DNA of 64,000 nucleotides from Chrysophaeum taylorii (lineage: Eukaryota > Sar > Pelagophyceae > Pelagomonadales > Pelagomonadaceae). Positions 21,344-32,476 of this stretch are shown here, in pieces. Numbering within the stretch: position 1 is the first letter of the stretch; each line of letters opens with the position of its first letter. The stretch lies in contig JAQMWT010000201.1 in assembly GCA_029834535.1 (NCBI GenBank), positions 1 through 64,000 of the forward strand. Reading direction: 5' to 3'. The translations under genes were made by a program, and so were the position numbers. The notes under the pieces were generated by a model, which did no database searches, was not told the DNA's origin, and worked only from the letters and a program-made list of their open reading frames with translations.

Positions 21344-23614
21344 CTAGTCATCAGAGGCATGATGCATACCGAGTAGAGAGCGAAAGGTGGAGAACTCAGC
21401 AGCAAGTGGCTTTGTAAAACCATCCGCCACGTTTAGCTTGCCGGGAACATGATGGACTCGTATTTTCTGTAGCGAGATGTACTCACGGATCTTAAACCAT
21501 CTGGTCGACAGTGCCTTGGATCGAGGAGACCCATCTGGGTTATTAGAGGTGTGAACAGCGGCAGCATTGTCAGACAAGAGAGGTAGGCTTCTGATGAAGC
21601 GCATATCTTCAGCAATTGGGTTGTCATTGTCATCGAAGTCAACAGGATCAGCGGTGTTCTCACCATTAGCATTGTTGACGTAGAAGGTGGGGTTGACGAC
21701 AAAGGAGAGTTCCAACCGCAGCTTGCGTAGCCAAACAGCTTCATCAGCACAATTACTGAGGGCAATCAACTCAGCTTCGTGAGTTGAGCAGGAGACAATC
21801 GGTTGAAGTTTGCTTTTCCAACCAATAAGGCAGTTGAAAAGATAGAAGACAGACCCGGTGGTAGATTTCCTATCTTCCTGTGCTAAGGAAGAGGCGCTGT
21901 CAGCGTCAACCATGGCAACTAAGGGATCAAACTGTCCAGTAGATACATCCTGCGGTTGGTAGTCGACCACAGTGGATAGATCAATTCGACTAGCGGAGAC
22001 AGTGCGAAGGTGAGCTTCAATGGCATTACCTTTCGGATGGAACCAGAGGCGAAGTGAGCGGTTTTCCGGCTTCTTGAGGTAGCGAAGCAAATGCTCTGGC
22101 ATTTGGACGTGAACATATGTGGGTGCATGCATACCACGCGAACATCTGCCCAAGGCTTGCGAGAAGTCAGGTCTGCAGGCCACTTGCATGAACACCAGCT
22201 TGCCAAGGAGGGTGGCAAAGTGCGAGTTGATGTACAACTCTGTTTCAGTGCTGGGAGTGCCATCTTTATACTTGAAGGACGATGACATAGGATATTTAAG
22301 CGGGGTCAGTTGCTGCAAGACTGGGTGATCAGCGAAGAGTTCATCCAGCTTGGCTTGCACATCCAGAGAAATGGAACCGTCAGATGTGCGACACACACGC
22401 ATGCCTAGGAGGGTATGGACAGGTTCAAACTGCTCTACAGCATACCGTTTGTGGAGGGCATCCTGTAATTCAGTACGAAGAGGGTCGTCATTGGACACAA
22501 TAACAATGTCGTCTACAGACAGACTGCATACGACGAACTTAGCATGTGCGGATACTCGAGCATATAGGCAAGAGTCCGAATGCAGGCGTTTGTAGCCAAG
22601 GCTACGGAAGAAGCCGCCTATCTCCTTGCTCCAAAGGGATGGTGATTGCCGAAGTCCATAAAGTGACTTCAGCAGCTTCGGTAGACGTCGGCCCTTGTAC
22701 TTAGCGTCATCGGGGTCGATAAGCTTGATGCCGTCTGGTAACTGAACATAGACGTTGGCATCAATGTCAGACTGAACGAAGGCGTTCGGGACGTCTGCAT
22801 GGTAGACAGGCAATTGCTTGTATGCTGCAATAGCTAGTAGTACCCGGATTGCGGTCATTGTGGCCATGGGGCTGAAGGTGCCAAAGAAATCGGCGCCAAT
22901 AGATGCTAGGAAGCCACGTAGCACGAGTCGAGCCTTGTGCTTGACGTATTTGCCTGAAGAGTCTGTCTTAATCTTCAGCACCATCCTGCTGTCAATAGGA
23001 CGAGAGACACCGTCGGGTAAGGAAAGTTTGAAGCAGCCAAAGCGGCTAATGTCGTGGAGTTCATTGGCGATGGCCTTGAGGTAGGCGTGCTTGTTTTCAG
23101 GCGACATACCGTGGAGGCACTTGAGTTTATATTCGTCAATGGAAACGTCCGCTTCTTGGACCTTATATTCGTCAGGATCAACAGTGGCTGGTGAATTATA
23201 GTTTAGCGACGTTGCGGTCGAGGCAGTGTGCGCAACTTCGGGATAAGCGGAAACAGCGTCAGTAGGAGTAGGAGAGGCAGATTCCAGTTGAATATGGATA
23301 GTAGGGTCGGTGTGTAAGACCTGGGTGATAAACTCTGTAGAGACCAGAAAAGGACGGACGGGCAGCCCCAGCGCAAGTCCCAGTAATTCAAAGGAAGAGC
23401 GTCCTTGCGTGGGGCTTGGGGGTCTAGTTCTCGAAGTAGCATGTCTACAGGAGGAGGCTCGGCGTAGTCGAGCAATTTGCATCGGGCTTTTCGCGGCGAA
23501 GGCTGCGGCGAGAAGTCGAAGGGGCCACCGCCGGCGGCTGTGCCATGAGCACGGATTTGCCGAAGGGGTAGTGGACCTGCAGAAGTCAGTTAGTAAGCAT
23601 CGGCTGACGGTCAA
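21344..23614 (-). mobile_element. Copia-2 pol: RT and RNase H of a Ty1/copia element
   Basis: A 756-codon uninterrupted minus-strand frame. The first ~150 residues are low-complexity or linker. RT follows: RPIDSRMVLKIKTDSSGKYV, KHKARLVLRGFLA, YHADVPNAFVQSDIDANVYV, LLKSLYGLRQSPSLW and SVDDIVIVSND in place of YVDD. RNase H follows with QEDRKSTTGSVFYLF, CSTHEAELIALSNCADEAVW, LSDNAAAV and HVPGKLNVADGFTKPL. Gag, protease and integrase are not seen; LTRs are not found. A remnant rather than a whole element. Confidence 0.9.
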
Positions 23615-23639
23615 TCGTCATTCTGGCTTCCTATAAGGA

Positions 23640-23680
23640 TTGGCAGACGGCCTGGCAGACGGCTTGGCAGACAGCCAAGT
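23640..23680. repeat. Three 12-bp TGGCAGACGGCC-like units
   Basis: TGGCAGACGGCC, TGGCAGACGGCT and TGGCAGACAGCC lie in tandem between Copia-2 and the MULE. Confidence 0.7.
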
Positions 23681-23773
23681 TGCACGCGATTTCTCGGCGG
23701 CGGCGCGAAGCGAGCGTGTGCGTCCGGCGGCCTAGTGAGCTGAGAGGTTGTGGAGAATTCGATGACAGTCCAC

Positions 23774-24547
23774 TCACGGATCCAATACCCGTCGGCTGGT
23801 CCTGCAAAAGGGTTTTACCCAAACGACATATTGCCTGAGACGCACATTGGCTGGTAGGTAGTAGCCCATGGCAATCTCGCTGGTGATGCAACGGTCGCCT
23901 CCCCATTCGTGGGAGTCGGCAGTGGAGCCGTCGTCATACTCGACGACGACGTACGTATTTGACTGGCGGTGCTCGACCTTCGCAGTACCTGCGACATAGT
24001 CGCTTGGGGACTTGTGCTCCACGAAGTTCTCATCGGTGGCCATGACTCGGACGGAATCGCGCTGCTCGTTGATGAGTTCGTCGATCAAATTCTGCAGTTT
24101 GGCGTGGGCAGTGTGCTTAGCAGAAGTGGTCGTGGGAAACCAAGAAGAAGCAGCGCTGGCTTCTTCAGACACCGCAGGACCCTGCGCGTCTCCAACAACG
24201 TGGGGCATCGAAACGGGCTGGTCACCATCTTTACGGAGTTCTCCAGCGTCCGGCTTCTTCCGAAAGCGCAAGCTGGACCCGGGAGGGTCTGCAGCCGGAC
24301 GCTTGCCTGCGCGCGCGCGTGCCTTGTTGTTTGAAGCGCCATCGTCGATCACGTCGGCATCGCCGATATTCAGAGTCGGGATCACACGGACGGAGTTGGC
24401 GTCGAGCTCGGCCTCCATGTCCTCCTGGACGGAGTTGGCGGCGAGCTCGGCCTCCATGTTCTCCTTCTCATGATCCAGTTTATCCTGCGCTAGCGCCGCT
24501 GCTGCTTCCTCATCCGCGTCCTCTACCTCGTCCTCCTCGTCATCCAC
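23774..24547 (-). pseudogene. Acidic C-terminal extension of the MULE protein
   Basis: A 257-codon frame overlapping the end of the SWIM frame. It starts with acidic repeats (DDEEDEVEDADEE, two EDMEAELxANSV repeats) and ends with KVEHRQSNTYVVVEYDDGST. The latter resembles a small beta-barrel (Tudor/SH3-like) strand pattern, but I cannot name it. It may be part of the MULE protein or a separate ORF. Confidence 0.45.
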
Positions 24548-25371
24548 GCCTGTGGAAACAGTAAGAGATGTACCAGACTGAGCTCTGCACCTGAGCCTTT
24601 CTGCCGCGACGGGACACCAGCAAGTCCACTGATTATGGCCTTCCTTGCTTTCTGCGTTTTGCGCTGCATCTTTTTATATTCCTGGCCTCGTCCACGCTTG
24701 GTCTTGACAATCTGCGCTCGAGCAGGGTCCTCGAAACGCTGATGCTTCTTAGGCCGCCCTGCTTGCTTCGGCTTGATACAGGGTGGCAAGACAGAGTCCT
24801 GCAAGTCGCCACTTTCGAATCGCCCCTGATATGCGGCTTCGACGTCATCTTTGTGCAGAATTCGAAGTGGCACCAGGCCTTCGTACTGCAAAATATGGTC
24901 GTTGTTGGTGCACCACCTCGGACAGAGGCTGGCGGGATCGTCAGCTCGCGATTCATGGGCGATGATCATGCACCCACATGGCAGTCCCGTAGTTGAGAAG
25001 CGGCCGCAAGCGCAGCTGAAATTCGCAGATGCCTGGCATCCATAGTCAGCTTCGTTAATGAAGTCTCGGGGGCCGATGATGACCGAGTAAATCTTCTCGC
25101 GAGCATCGTCGGCCAAGGGCCATTTAATAGCAAAATGACCTTCGTCTTCGCTGACCATGCGCACAGTGGCACGCGACGCGGCTGCGCGCTGTGTCGCCAG
25201 ACCCTCGTAGGCATACTGCAGCCAAGAAGCTCTGCCGCCGGCAAGACCTACGGCGCGCGCGAAGCTGAGGATGCTGAAGGTTGTGTCCCATCGTTCCTGT
25301 ACATGAGCAGTGATGCCGCCCTTTGCAGCATCGGCGACGGAGATGTGGCGACGGCTCTTGAGCTCGGGCAT
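24523..25371 (-). pseudogene. MULE transposase, SWIM-containing C-terminal half
   Basis: The best preserved part of the MULE (282 codons). The segment HFAIKWPLADDAREKIYSVI leads into the zinc-binding SWIM finger CxCx(n)CxC/H (CACGRFSTTGLPCGCMIIAH). After it come NDHILQYEGLVPLRILHKDD and a basic GRPKK tail. The SWIM domain binds DNA or protein in this family. Frame changes upstream separate it from the catalytic core, so no intact transposase is encoded. Confidence 0.8.
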
Positions 25372-26818
25372 GACGCTTGCGCAGAACTAGTTGAACATAG
25401 TCGAAGTCGTGGCATTTTCAGTGTCGTGGAACAGTGCCATTCCAAGCGTGACGATACGATAATTGGCGTCGGCGGTGACCCGGGAGAAGAGCGTGTCGTC
25501 TAGCAGGGTGTGCGCCGCGTCGACTTCCGTCCGCAGGCTCCAAAGGCCTGCTTTGGTGAATCAATCCGCGTGCGGCACCGTTATTAGCCTGCCTGACGCA
25601 AACTTGACGTCTTCGAACTCGGGGTCAACGAGCTGCTCGGGAAAGTCCACTTGCTTTTCGTCGAAGTTCGAAGCCTGGTTTTCCGCCTTCGCGAAGTCCT
25701 TCTTGCACCGATCAATGAAGCGGGCCTTGAGTTCCTGGTGTGTCGAGAGGAGGATCTTGACGCGGAAACCTTGAAACCTTATAATCGGCGAGATCCTTGA
25801 CGACGAAGATCCGATCCTGCGCAAACACCACGTATGCATGCATGAATGGTACAGCATGGCGATGTTTCAACATAATGTTCGATAGGTCGAAATTGACGTA
25901 GTTTGACGGCTCAAACCGGCTAAACATGGTTGAAAAGAATGAACGCTGGAATGGTACGGCCCAGTACTCCGCATCCCCAACCCAGTTCTTGTACACTTAT
26001 TCTTTGGTGTTCTGAGCACGCTTCGGACATACTTCGCAGTACAAATATGGCTTGAGAATCGCGGCGAGCACCTTGTTCGTGACGTCGATCTCGGTCTTTT
26101 TCTCGTGGTTGCCGCATTGCTGGCCGTCGATGGATGCTAGGACGGCGTCCTTTGGAATATTTTCAAGGTGCCTGGCCGAATAGTTGGACTTGGCCTGGGT
26201 GGCCGTTGGCTTGAAATCCCCAGAAATGCAGGTGTGAGGTACGGCGGCCGTGCACGTGCCGGCAGGGCCGTCACATCCGCGTGGCACCTGGAAGTTGCGT
26301 AAGAACTCGTAGCCTTTGGCCTTGCAGACAATGTCCATCCGCCGCTTTGTGGACCTGGAATTCTCGAGATGGTGGCCGTCTTTCTCGGCTTCCTCCAGGA
26401 CGTTTAACTGAAAGTCCCACTTTGATTTGAAGCCACTCCCCACGGTCACCTCGTGGTCGATCTCCCTCAGATGAGCCAATTTCCGCGGCTCGCGGCCATC
26501 GTAAGTGTCGGTGCAGTCGCGAGACTCGCCTGTCCTCCTAACGGGCCTTTTCCTTCGGTCTTCATTCACAGCCTTCTCGAACGCCAACTGAAAATCATCT
26601 TCGTCGCTGTCCCCGAACTCCATCGTAGACCCGAGGGACTCCCGCCGTGCCTCCATGGCGCTCCCACACCTCTCTGACCTGTCAGCCTCGCGAACAGGCC
26701 ACCGTTGTCGCGTGTCGACCTGGTACGAGCGTTGGTTATTCTTCCTTACAATGCGCTTTTCACACGTACTGGTACTAGTACTGGACCACTACTCAGTTTG
26801 TTTGTCTTTAAAGGTCGA

Positions 26819-27729
26819 CAAGTGCAGGCCAGTAAGTTCACCTAGTCCCAATCTCCAACCCCAGTAAGCTCACCTGGTCCCAGTAAGTATCATATAAGTT
26901 CACCTGGTCAGTAAGTTCACCTAGCTCACACCCACTCTTTGAGCTCGTCGCTCTCACCCCCGCCAATCCAAGCTGCTTTGATCCGCACGCGCCGCCAACC
27001 CTTGAGTTTACTCTAAAAACCCCAGTAAGTTCACCTGGTCCCAGTAAGTTCACCTGGTCACTCAGTTCACCTAGTCCCAATCTCTAACCCCAGTAAGTTC
27101 ACCTGGTCCCAGTAAGTTCACCTACAGTGCGCGTGTAGACGCCGTGAGGGGGCTTATCGGTATTGCGCAGCACGTGTGGGGTAGGGTGGAGTCGTCGACC
27201 CAGAAGAGCAAATCCTCGGGGTTGCCGATCGACAGAGAGCCACGTAGAGCTGGACGTGACAGAAGACGGGCTTGGGCAAGAGGACGCCGACCTCGCGGGG
27301 CGTCTGGACCCTGGCTCTTGTTGATCGTTTGGCGTCGGCGGGCCTTAAGGGATACAGGTTGGAGGAGCCTCGGTGACACGACACGATCGATCATGTATCT
27401 GGTACCGTTGCAGTGGCCGTGCGACGGGTCGAGGTTGTGAAGACTTTAAGCTCGCGATCAAATTCAGCATGCCGTTGGTTGTCAGGGAGTCGAAAACTCG
27501 ACTGTAAAGAGCGAGGCGTCGTCTTCCGACCCAACCTAGTCGGCCGAAAAGAACTCCGACGCCTCGTCTCCGGGAAAAAAAGGCCGCGGTCATGCGCGCG
27601 TTGTCAGCATCGACAACATCGTTTCGACGGGGCGTGAGAATGTCGCGCCGAAAGAGCCGCCGCGGGTCGTGAAAATAGTCTGCGAGGTCGCCGTATACGG
27701 CTTGGAGGATCAATGCCTGGCTCGCGGGT
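26819..27729 (-). mobile_element. Helitron fragment H2, 5'-truncated
   Basis: Minus-strand copy of the H1 unit. The 3' end is at 26819 (CAAGTGCAGGCCAGTAAG on the plus strand) preceded by A, as in an A/T target. The GTAAGTTCACCTGG repeats run to 27125, and the helicase relic with the INKSQG and QLYVAL motifs lies at about 27230-27340 and RAILTP at about 27640. It stops at about 27729, before the usual TC end, and is fused there to a gypsy fragment. Confidence 0.85.
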
Positions 27730-28140
27730 TCCCGCGGATCTGCGACGCCCGCCGCCCGAGCGCCCATCTGTTTCTACGACGATTGGAGTACCGCCGAATC
27801 TACCTTCCAGGATGTCGCTAGAGTCCGAATCTGGTGTGATCGCTTATGCCGCACGCACCCAAATGGTCGAGCCAGGGGGAACTTACAATATTCGTGAGAC
27901 TCTTTCTCCGCCTTCGAAATTTGGTCAGGTTTTCGTGGCGACGTCTTCTGGTTGCGAATAGCTAGGTCCCGTCAGTGGCGTGTGTTCTTCATGTGATGTC
28001 CAAGCTTTCCGCCAGGGTTGCTGTATCGTCTTTGCAGGAAGTCCCGACCACGGTGACGCAAGGCGAGGTTCTGGCTCTTGGCGATATTGTTCGGTGTCAA
28101 GACGAGTTAGACGTCGCTGCTATGGTGGACGCTATCCCTG
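27730..28140 (+). pseudogene. Gypsy-family fragment (protease-methyltransferase spacer)
   Basis: Plus-strand frame VIAYAARTQMVEPGGTYNIR, then GQVFVATSSG and VTQGEVLALGDIVRCQDEL. The same spacer follows the protease-like domain in Gypsy-1 and Gypsy-3. It is an isolated fossil piece of the methyltransferase-bearing gypsy family. Confidence 0.82.
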
Positions 28141-28149
28141 CGGCGGTCC

Positions 28150-28345
28150 CGGCCGTCCCGGAGTGAGACGGTGCCTGCTCCCCTCCCGGGCTGGCCGGTT
28201 AGCACCCGGAAAGTCCGCGCTGGGATGGGGTTCGCTCGGTTGGGCAGAACGCGACGGACAGGTCGATTGTTCGTAGACCAACACGTCCGCGGCCTGCGAC
28301 GCTTTTGCACGACCTCGCACAAGACCGCGCGCAGTGGCGGCAGCG
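28150..28345 (+). repeat. R1-related sequence
   Basis: CTCCCGGGCTGGCCGGTTAG, CACCCGGAAAGTCCGC and GGGATGGGGT correspond to blocks of R1 (CTCCCGGGCGGGCCGGTTGG and so on at 8548). Clearly diverged, so a distant relative of copies 1 and 2. Confidence 0.5.
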
Positions 28346-28364
28346 GCCTAAAAGGACCAATAGT

Positions 28365-28965
28365 CCTGGTCCTCCAACGGACCTGGTCCTTGGGGGGTCC
28401 TGGTCCCTGGTCGGTCCTGTCCTCCCGAGGTCCTCGGTCCCCCGGGACTCCTGGTCCTCGGAGGTCCTCGGTCCTCCGGGGGTCCTCGGTCCTCCGGGTG
28501 ACCTCCGTCCTCCGAGAGTCCTCGGTCCTCCGGGAGACCTCCGTCCTCCGAGAGTCATCGGTCCTCCGGGAGACCTCCGTCCTCCGAGAGTCCTCGGTCC
28601 TCCGAGAGTCCTCGGTCCTTGGGGTTCCTCGGTCCTTAGGGAGTCCTCGGTCCTTCGGGGGTCCTCGGTCCTCCGAGAGTCCTCGGTCCTTAGGGGGTCC
28701 TCGGTCCTTAAGGGGTCCTCGGTCCTCCTTAGGTCCTCGGTCCTCCGGGAGACCTTCGTCCTCCGAGAGTCCTCGGTCCTCCGGGAGACCTCCGTCCTCC
28801 GAGAGTCCTCGGTCCTCCGAGAGTCCTCGGTCCTTGGGGTTCCTCGGTCCTTCGGGAGTCCTCGGTCCTTCGGGAGTCCTCGGCCCTTAGGGAGTCCTCG
28901 GTCCTTAGGGGGTCCTCGGTCCTCCGAGAGTCCTCGGTCCTCCGGGAGTCCTCGGTAATCCTCGC
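28365..28965 (+). repeat. 18-bp GGTCCTC minisatellite, block 1
   Basis: About 33 tandem units of an 18-bp motif, GGTCCTCCGAGAGTCCTC and variants (CGGGAG, CCTTAG). Because 18 is a multiple of 3, both strands stay open (SSVLRE repeats one way, LGGPRT-like the other); these are not genes. Confidence 0.93.
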
Positions 28966-30112
28966 CCCTCCATGCGCCCTCGCTCCTTGGGAGTGCTCGT
29001 TACTTACGGGAATCCATACTCGACCGCCAAATGTGGCGGGCATAGGGGAGGAGGGCGCGAAGAGGATAGCCGGGGTTACAGGTGGGTATCGTTGGCGGAC
29101 CACCCGAAAGGACTTAGACAGGGTCGCCGACGAGCCGGGGTTCATATGACAAGAGGCGACGGGTTGAGCTCGCAGGGCGTAAGCGTTCTGCCGCCGGTGG
29201 AACGTGCGACGGAGTGCAACGTCTAGCTGAGCGCAAGCAGTATGGGTAGGATTGCCCGAGACAGCGACGTGGCTGAGGGCGGTGAGGGCGCATCGAGCTC
29301 GGCCAACGGCAGCTGCGACGCCATACTCCTGGTACATGCGGCGGGGCTGGGCCGCGGTGGCCTCGGTGACGTTGGCGCAGCCGCTGTGTCGACCGACGTC
29401 TGCTCAATCCGCGTCGAGCAGACGTGTCGACGATCGAGCAGCCGTGTGTTGGAGCATGTGGCACGCCGCGGTGGCCTCTCCGAAGGCGCCGAAAACGCGG
29501 CCATCAACGGTACCTTAGTGCGCAGGCGCTGCTCGACGAGGCCCGGGAGACCTGGAGGTGGTAGGGCGCAGTCGGGCAAGAGCCTTATCGAAGTCGCAAC
29601 GAGCGAACGTAGTCGCCGTGGACTTCAGAAGCGCGCTTTTTGACACGGCGGGGTGAAAGGCTCTGGCCGCATACCTCGTCCCCTGGATAGCGTCTTGATG
29701 CCCTAGAGGTGCCCACGGTCGAGATTGAAGATGATGTCAGGCACTGCATGGCGATGGGCAAAGTTGCTGCCGCGGTATCGGCCGTAGAGTCCCAAGCGGA
29801 CCGCAGGAGCGACGACGTCGGCATGAATGTCAAAGATCTCGGACAGGACGGGGATGCGAAAGGCCCCTCGGATGGTGCCGACGACGCGGTGGAGCATGTC
29901 GTCGTCCTAGACTGTCCGCGATGAGTCGTGCATTATGACGCGGTTGAAGGTGATGAGGCGACCGTTGGCGTCGAGAAGCACATATGCGCCCGGATTGCAG
30001 GTGCCTACGAGGCCATCGCGCGCCGGAGATAGGACAGCCACAGTATTAGGCGCGTATCTCATGGCTCATACCGCTCGGCGCAGCACATCAGATCAGTGAG
30101 ATAGCAATGTAC
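28966..30112 (-). pseudogene. Unrecognised GC-rich relic, possibly retroelement-derived
   Basis: No intact gene. On the minus strand, LVGTCNPGAYVLLDANGRLI (about 30.0 kb) resembles the short beta-strand region after the copia integrase core, and the following MLHRVVGTIRGAFRIPVL is not recognised. The frame is broken. The right part (29.1-29.6 kb) gives only Ala/Pro/Arg-rich frames. Assignment to copia is a guess. Confidence 0.25.
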
Positions 30113-30114
30113 TT

Positions 30115-30215
30115 ATCCTAACCCTAGTTCCAAACTTTTACCCTAAAATGACCCATCTTTTTTTTTGGCTTCAACCCTAACACTAACACCAACCCTAGCA
30201 TTGCTCATCCCCTTA
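30115..30215. repeat. Degenerate telomere-like CCCTAA tract
   Basis: TATCCTAACCCTAG, TTTTACCCTAAAATG and CAACCCTAACACTAAC lie within 100 bp, resembling a decayed (CCCTAA)n tract split by a T run at 30152. Confidence 0.4.
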
Positions 30216-30224
30216 GGTACTAAA

Positions 30225-30665
30225 AGGACGACGGACCAACCTGAGGACCAAGGACCAAAGTCGACGAGGACCAGGACCCCCCAAGGACTTAGGACCACCG
30301 AGGACTAGGACCACCGACGACCGAGGACTTAAGGAGGACCGAGGACGCCCGGAGGACCGAGGACTCCCGGAGGACCGACGACTCTCGGAGGACTGAGGAC
30401 CCCTTAAGGACCGAGGACCCCCTAAGGACCGAGGACTCTCGGAGGACCGCGGACCCTAAGGACCGAGGACCCCTAAGGACCGAGGACCGAGGACTCTCGG
30501 AGGACCGAAGACCCCCGGAGGACCGAGGACCACCGAAGGGCCGAGGACTCTCGGAGGACGGAAGTCTCCCGGAGGACCGAGGGGCGGCCGGGGAGTACCG
30601 AGGACTTCCGGCGGACCGAGGAACCTAGACGGGGCTAGGACTCCCGAAGGACCAGGGATTTTAGG
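30225..30665 (-). repeat. 18-bp GGTCCTC minisatellite, block 2 (inverted)
   Basis: The same 18-bp family as block 1 but in the other orientation: GGAGGACCGAGGACTCTC and variants on the plus strand, about 20 units, less regular at its left end. Confidence 0.9.
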
Positions 30666-31385
30666 AGCTGCCAGCCAACACACGCATCTCATAGACCATT
30701 TGTAGTGGTTTCTCATATACCCGCCCACTCTTAGCCGGGCCAGAGGCCTCAACAATAGGGTCGGATAAGAAAACGAGACTAGCCCGCGCCGCAACGACGG
30801 GTCCTACAACGCGTGGGCTTTTTCCTTTTTTTGCGTGAGGGGACGAAAGGATGCCGACTTCACTATGGGGACTAGTTCCATCGCGACGATCTCGCGGCGT
30901 GGCGGCACATACTGCTTGAGTACAAATGAACATAGCTCAGCGATCCGTTGAGTATGTCTTAGTACAAACTGAAACATAGTTAACGGCTCGTACGAACTTT
31001 CTTATCCGACCCTGTCAACAACCCTGCCTCCCAACCCGAACCGCGGGTGAAACCACCACACGCCCGATCTCAGCGCAAACACCTCACGCCATCACGAAAT
31101 CGGACAATCAACCGAGGGTAATAGCAAGAAGACAGCAAGAAGGCAATACAAATGGCTTGTACATTGGGCTCAGTGGAAGCGTAGGCGAGGATGTCGAGAT
31201 GACAACCCCCCCATAATTGCAAGGTCAGTACCAGAGCAACAATCAGGGTAAGTCAGGTGGCAGGCAGGCAAGTGGGGGGATGGGCGATACTGCCACACCA
31301 ATGGTGACCCGCTTCGAGTGTCTTGCGCCGTCGGAGACTTTGGTGCCCAACCCGGGATAAATGCCCTCGTACCTATTTCGCATAA
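30666..31385. other. Unassigned spacer left of hAT-2
   Basis: About 700 bp with no recognisable gene or repeat. Short frames of up to 112 codons are in part read-through from the minisatellite. Confidence 0.4.
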
Positions 31386-31687
31386 GTTTCGCACAGATTC
31401 GAGCCCAATGCTAGATTAATTTTGTTTTTGACATCTAAGGACCACGTGTCCCCACACTATTCCGCATCAGTAGTGCAAGTTTTGAAAATCTGCAGCCTTT
31501 TGGGTCTATGCTCCTCTGCCTGTTTCCGGTCGAGGGATTAAACCTACCCATGGGTGGGGTGGGGTCGAGGGTGGATGCGGGAGGTCGGTGTTTCGCGCAA
31601 GTTCCGAGTCCAATGCAAAATGGATTTTGTTTCAGACATCCATGAACCACGTGTCAGCACACAATTCCGCATTAGTAGTGCAAGTTT
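31386..31687 (+). repeat. Direct repeat of ~98 bp, two copies
   Basis: Sequence 31386-31483 recurs at 31590-31687 with about 80% identity (shared ACCACGTGTC, CACAATTCCGCAT-like and AGTAGTGCAAGTTT). The spacer is about 106 bp. It ends just before the hAT-2 start codon and may be hAT-2 5' leader or a duplicated border. Confidence 0.75.
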
Positions 31688-31721
31688 AAGTTTTTTATAT
31701 TTTTTTTGGGTGCTGAGCACC

Positions 31722-32476
31722 ATGGCACCGAAGCGGCTCATGGAGCGTGCGACGAAAGCAGCAGCCAAGCAGAGAACCGTCAAGAAGGGAATAAAGGCGG
31801 GCGACGATTCGGGAGTAATCGTCGTGGATGACGACGACGCGCTCGCAGAAGCGCAAGCGCGGGAAAAGGAGTTCGCGACATTCCGTGGATGGGCCGAGAA
31901 GCACGAACCAATCCAAGTGCCCGATACTTTTTGGAACAAGACGAATAAGGATGGGAGCAGGCGATCCAGTCGCCAGCGAAAGAATAAGTACCTGCCCATG
32001 AATATCGGCTTCGACGCCGAGCACGAAGTTAAGTTGCCTGGGGGGCGCAAGACGAAGAAACCTATGATCCAGTGGGAGCTTTTGGAGGATCAGGACCCAG
32101 AAAATCTTCCGCTCCAGTGGAGTGAAATCACGTTGGTCGTTAAGTGGCGCTCGGACTACCTCCAGGACAAGCAGAGGGGCGAGTTCGCGAGCAAGGCTGA
32201 GAACCTGGTCCTCGCCCATCAGGAGCTCGAGGGTGAAGATGACGACCCGAAGGTGAGCGAGATCATGAAGGATCGCACAGCCACCGTCTACGCCTTCTTT
32301 CGGCCTACTTTGAAAAAAGAGAAGACGATCAAGGACGGCGCCAAAAAAGAGTCGTACAAGTGGGAATGGCGCTGTGTCCTCGATGATGCACGTGTGTGGA
32401 CCTTCTACGGATCAATGGACGCGCCCTCCTCCACGAGCACCAAGCTCCGCGAGTACATAGAAAGGTGCGTTCCGTG
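31722..32476 (+). pseudogene. hAT-2 transposase, N-terminal part
   Basis: 251 codons. A basic start, an acidic patch (DSGVIVVDDDDALAEAQ), a basic patch (RRSSRQRKNKYLPMN) and MIQWELLEDQDPENLPLQW, a stretch of the kind seen before the BED-type or DNA-binding regions of hAT proteins. No complete zinc finger is visible here; KYKWEWRCVL-like sequence and FRPTLKKEKTIK near the end are not diagnostic. It stops at the target site of hAT-1. Confidence 0.6.

Larger units (their letters stand above)
23774..26656 (-). mobile_element. Mutator-like (MULE) transposon relic
   Basis: Minus-strand coding region read from 26656 leftward. The N-terminal part (26656-25997) is acidic, then has MDIVCKAKGYEF and AAVPHTCISGDFKPTATQAK, the Cys/His DNA-binding arrangement of MULE transposases. 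The core (about 25.99-25.37 kb) includes DANYRIVTLGMALFHDTENA, matching the strand before the catalytic Glu. The SWIM finger (about 24.97-25.03 kb) reads FSCACGRFSTTGLPCGC. IKPKQAGRPKKHQRFE follows, a usual post-SWIM basic motif. Several frame changes and in-frame stops interrupt the core. I could not find terminal inverted repeats. Confidence 0.78.

Noticed and set aside
28171-28958. Two long frames rich in SSVLRE and LGPPGV repeats
   Set aside because: They are products of the 18-bp minisatellite, whose unit is divisible by three.
28365-30665. Possible CRISPR-like array
   Set aside because: The 18-bp units are contiguous with no unique spacers, and the surroundings are eukaryotic.
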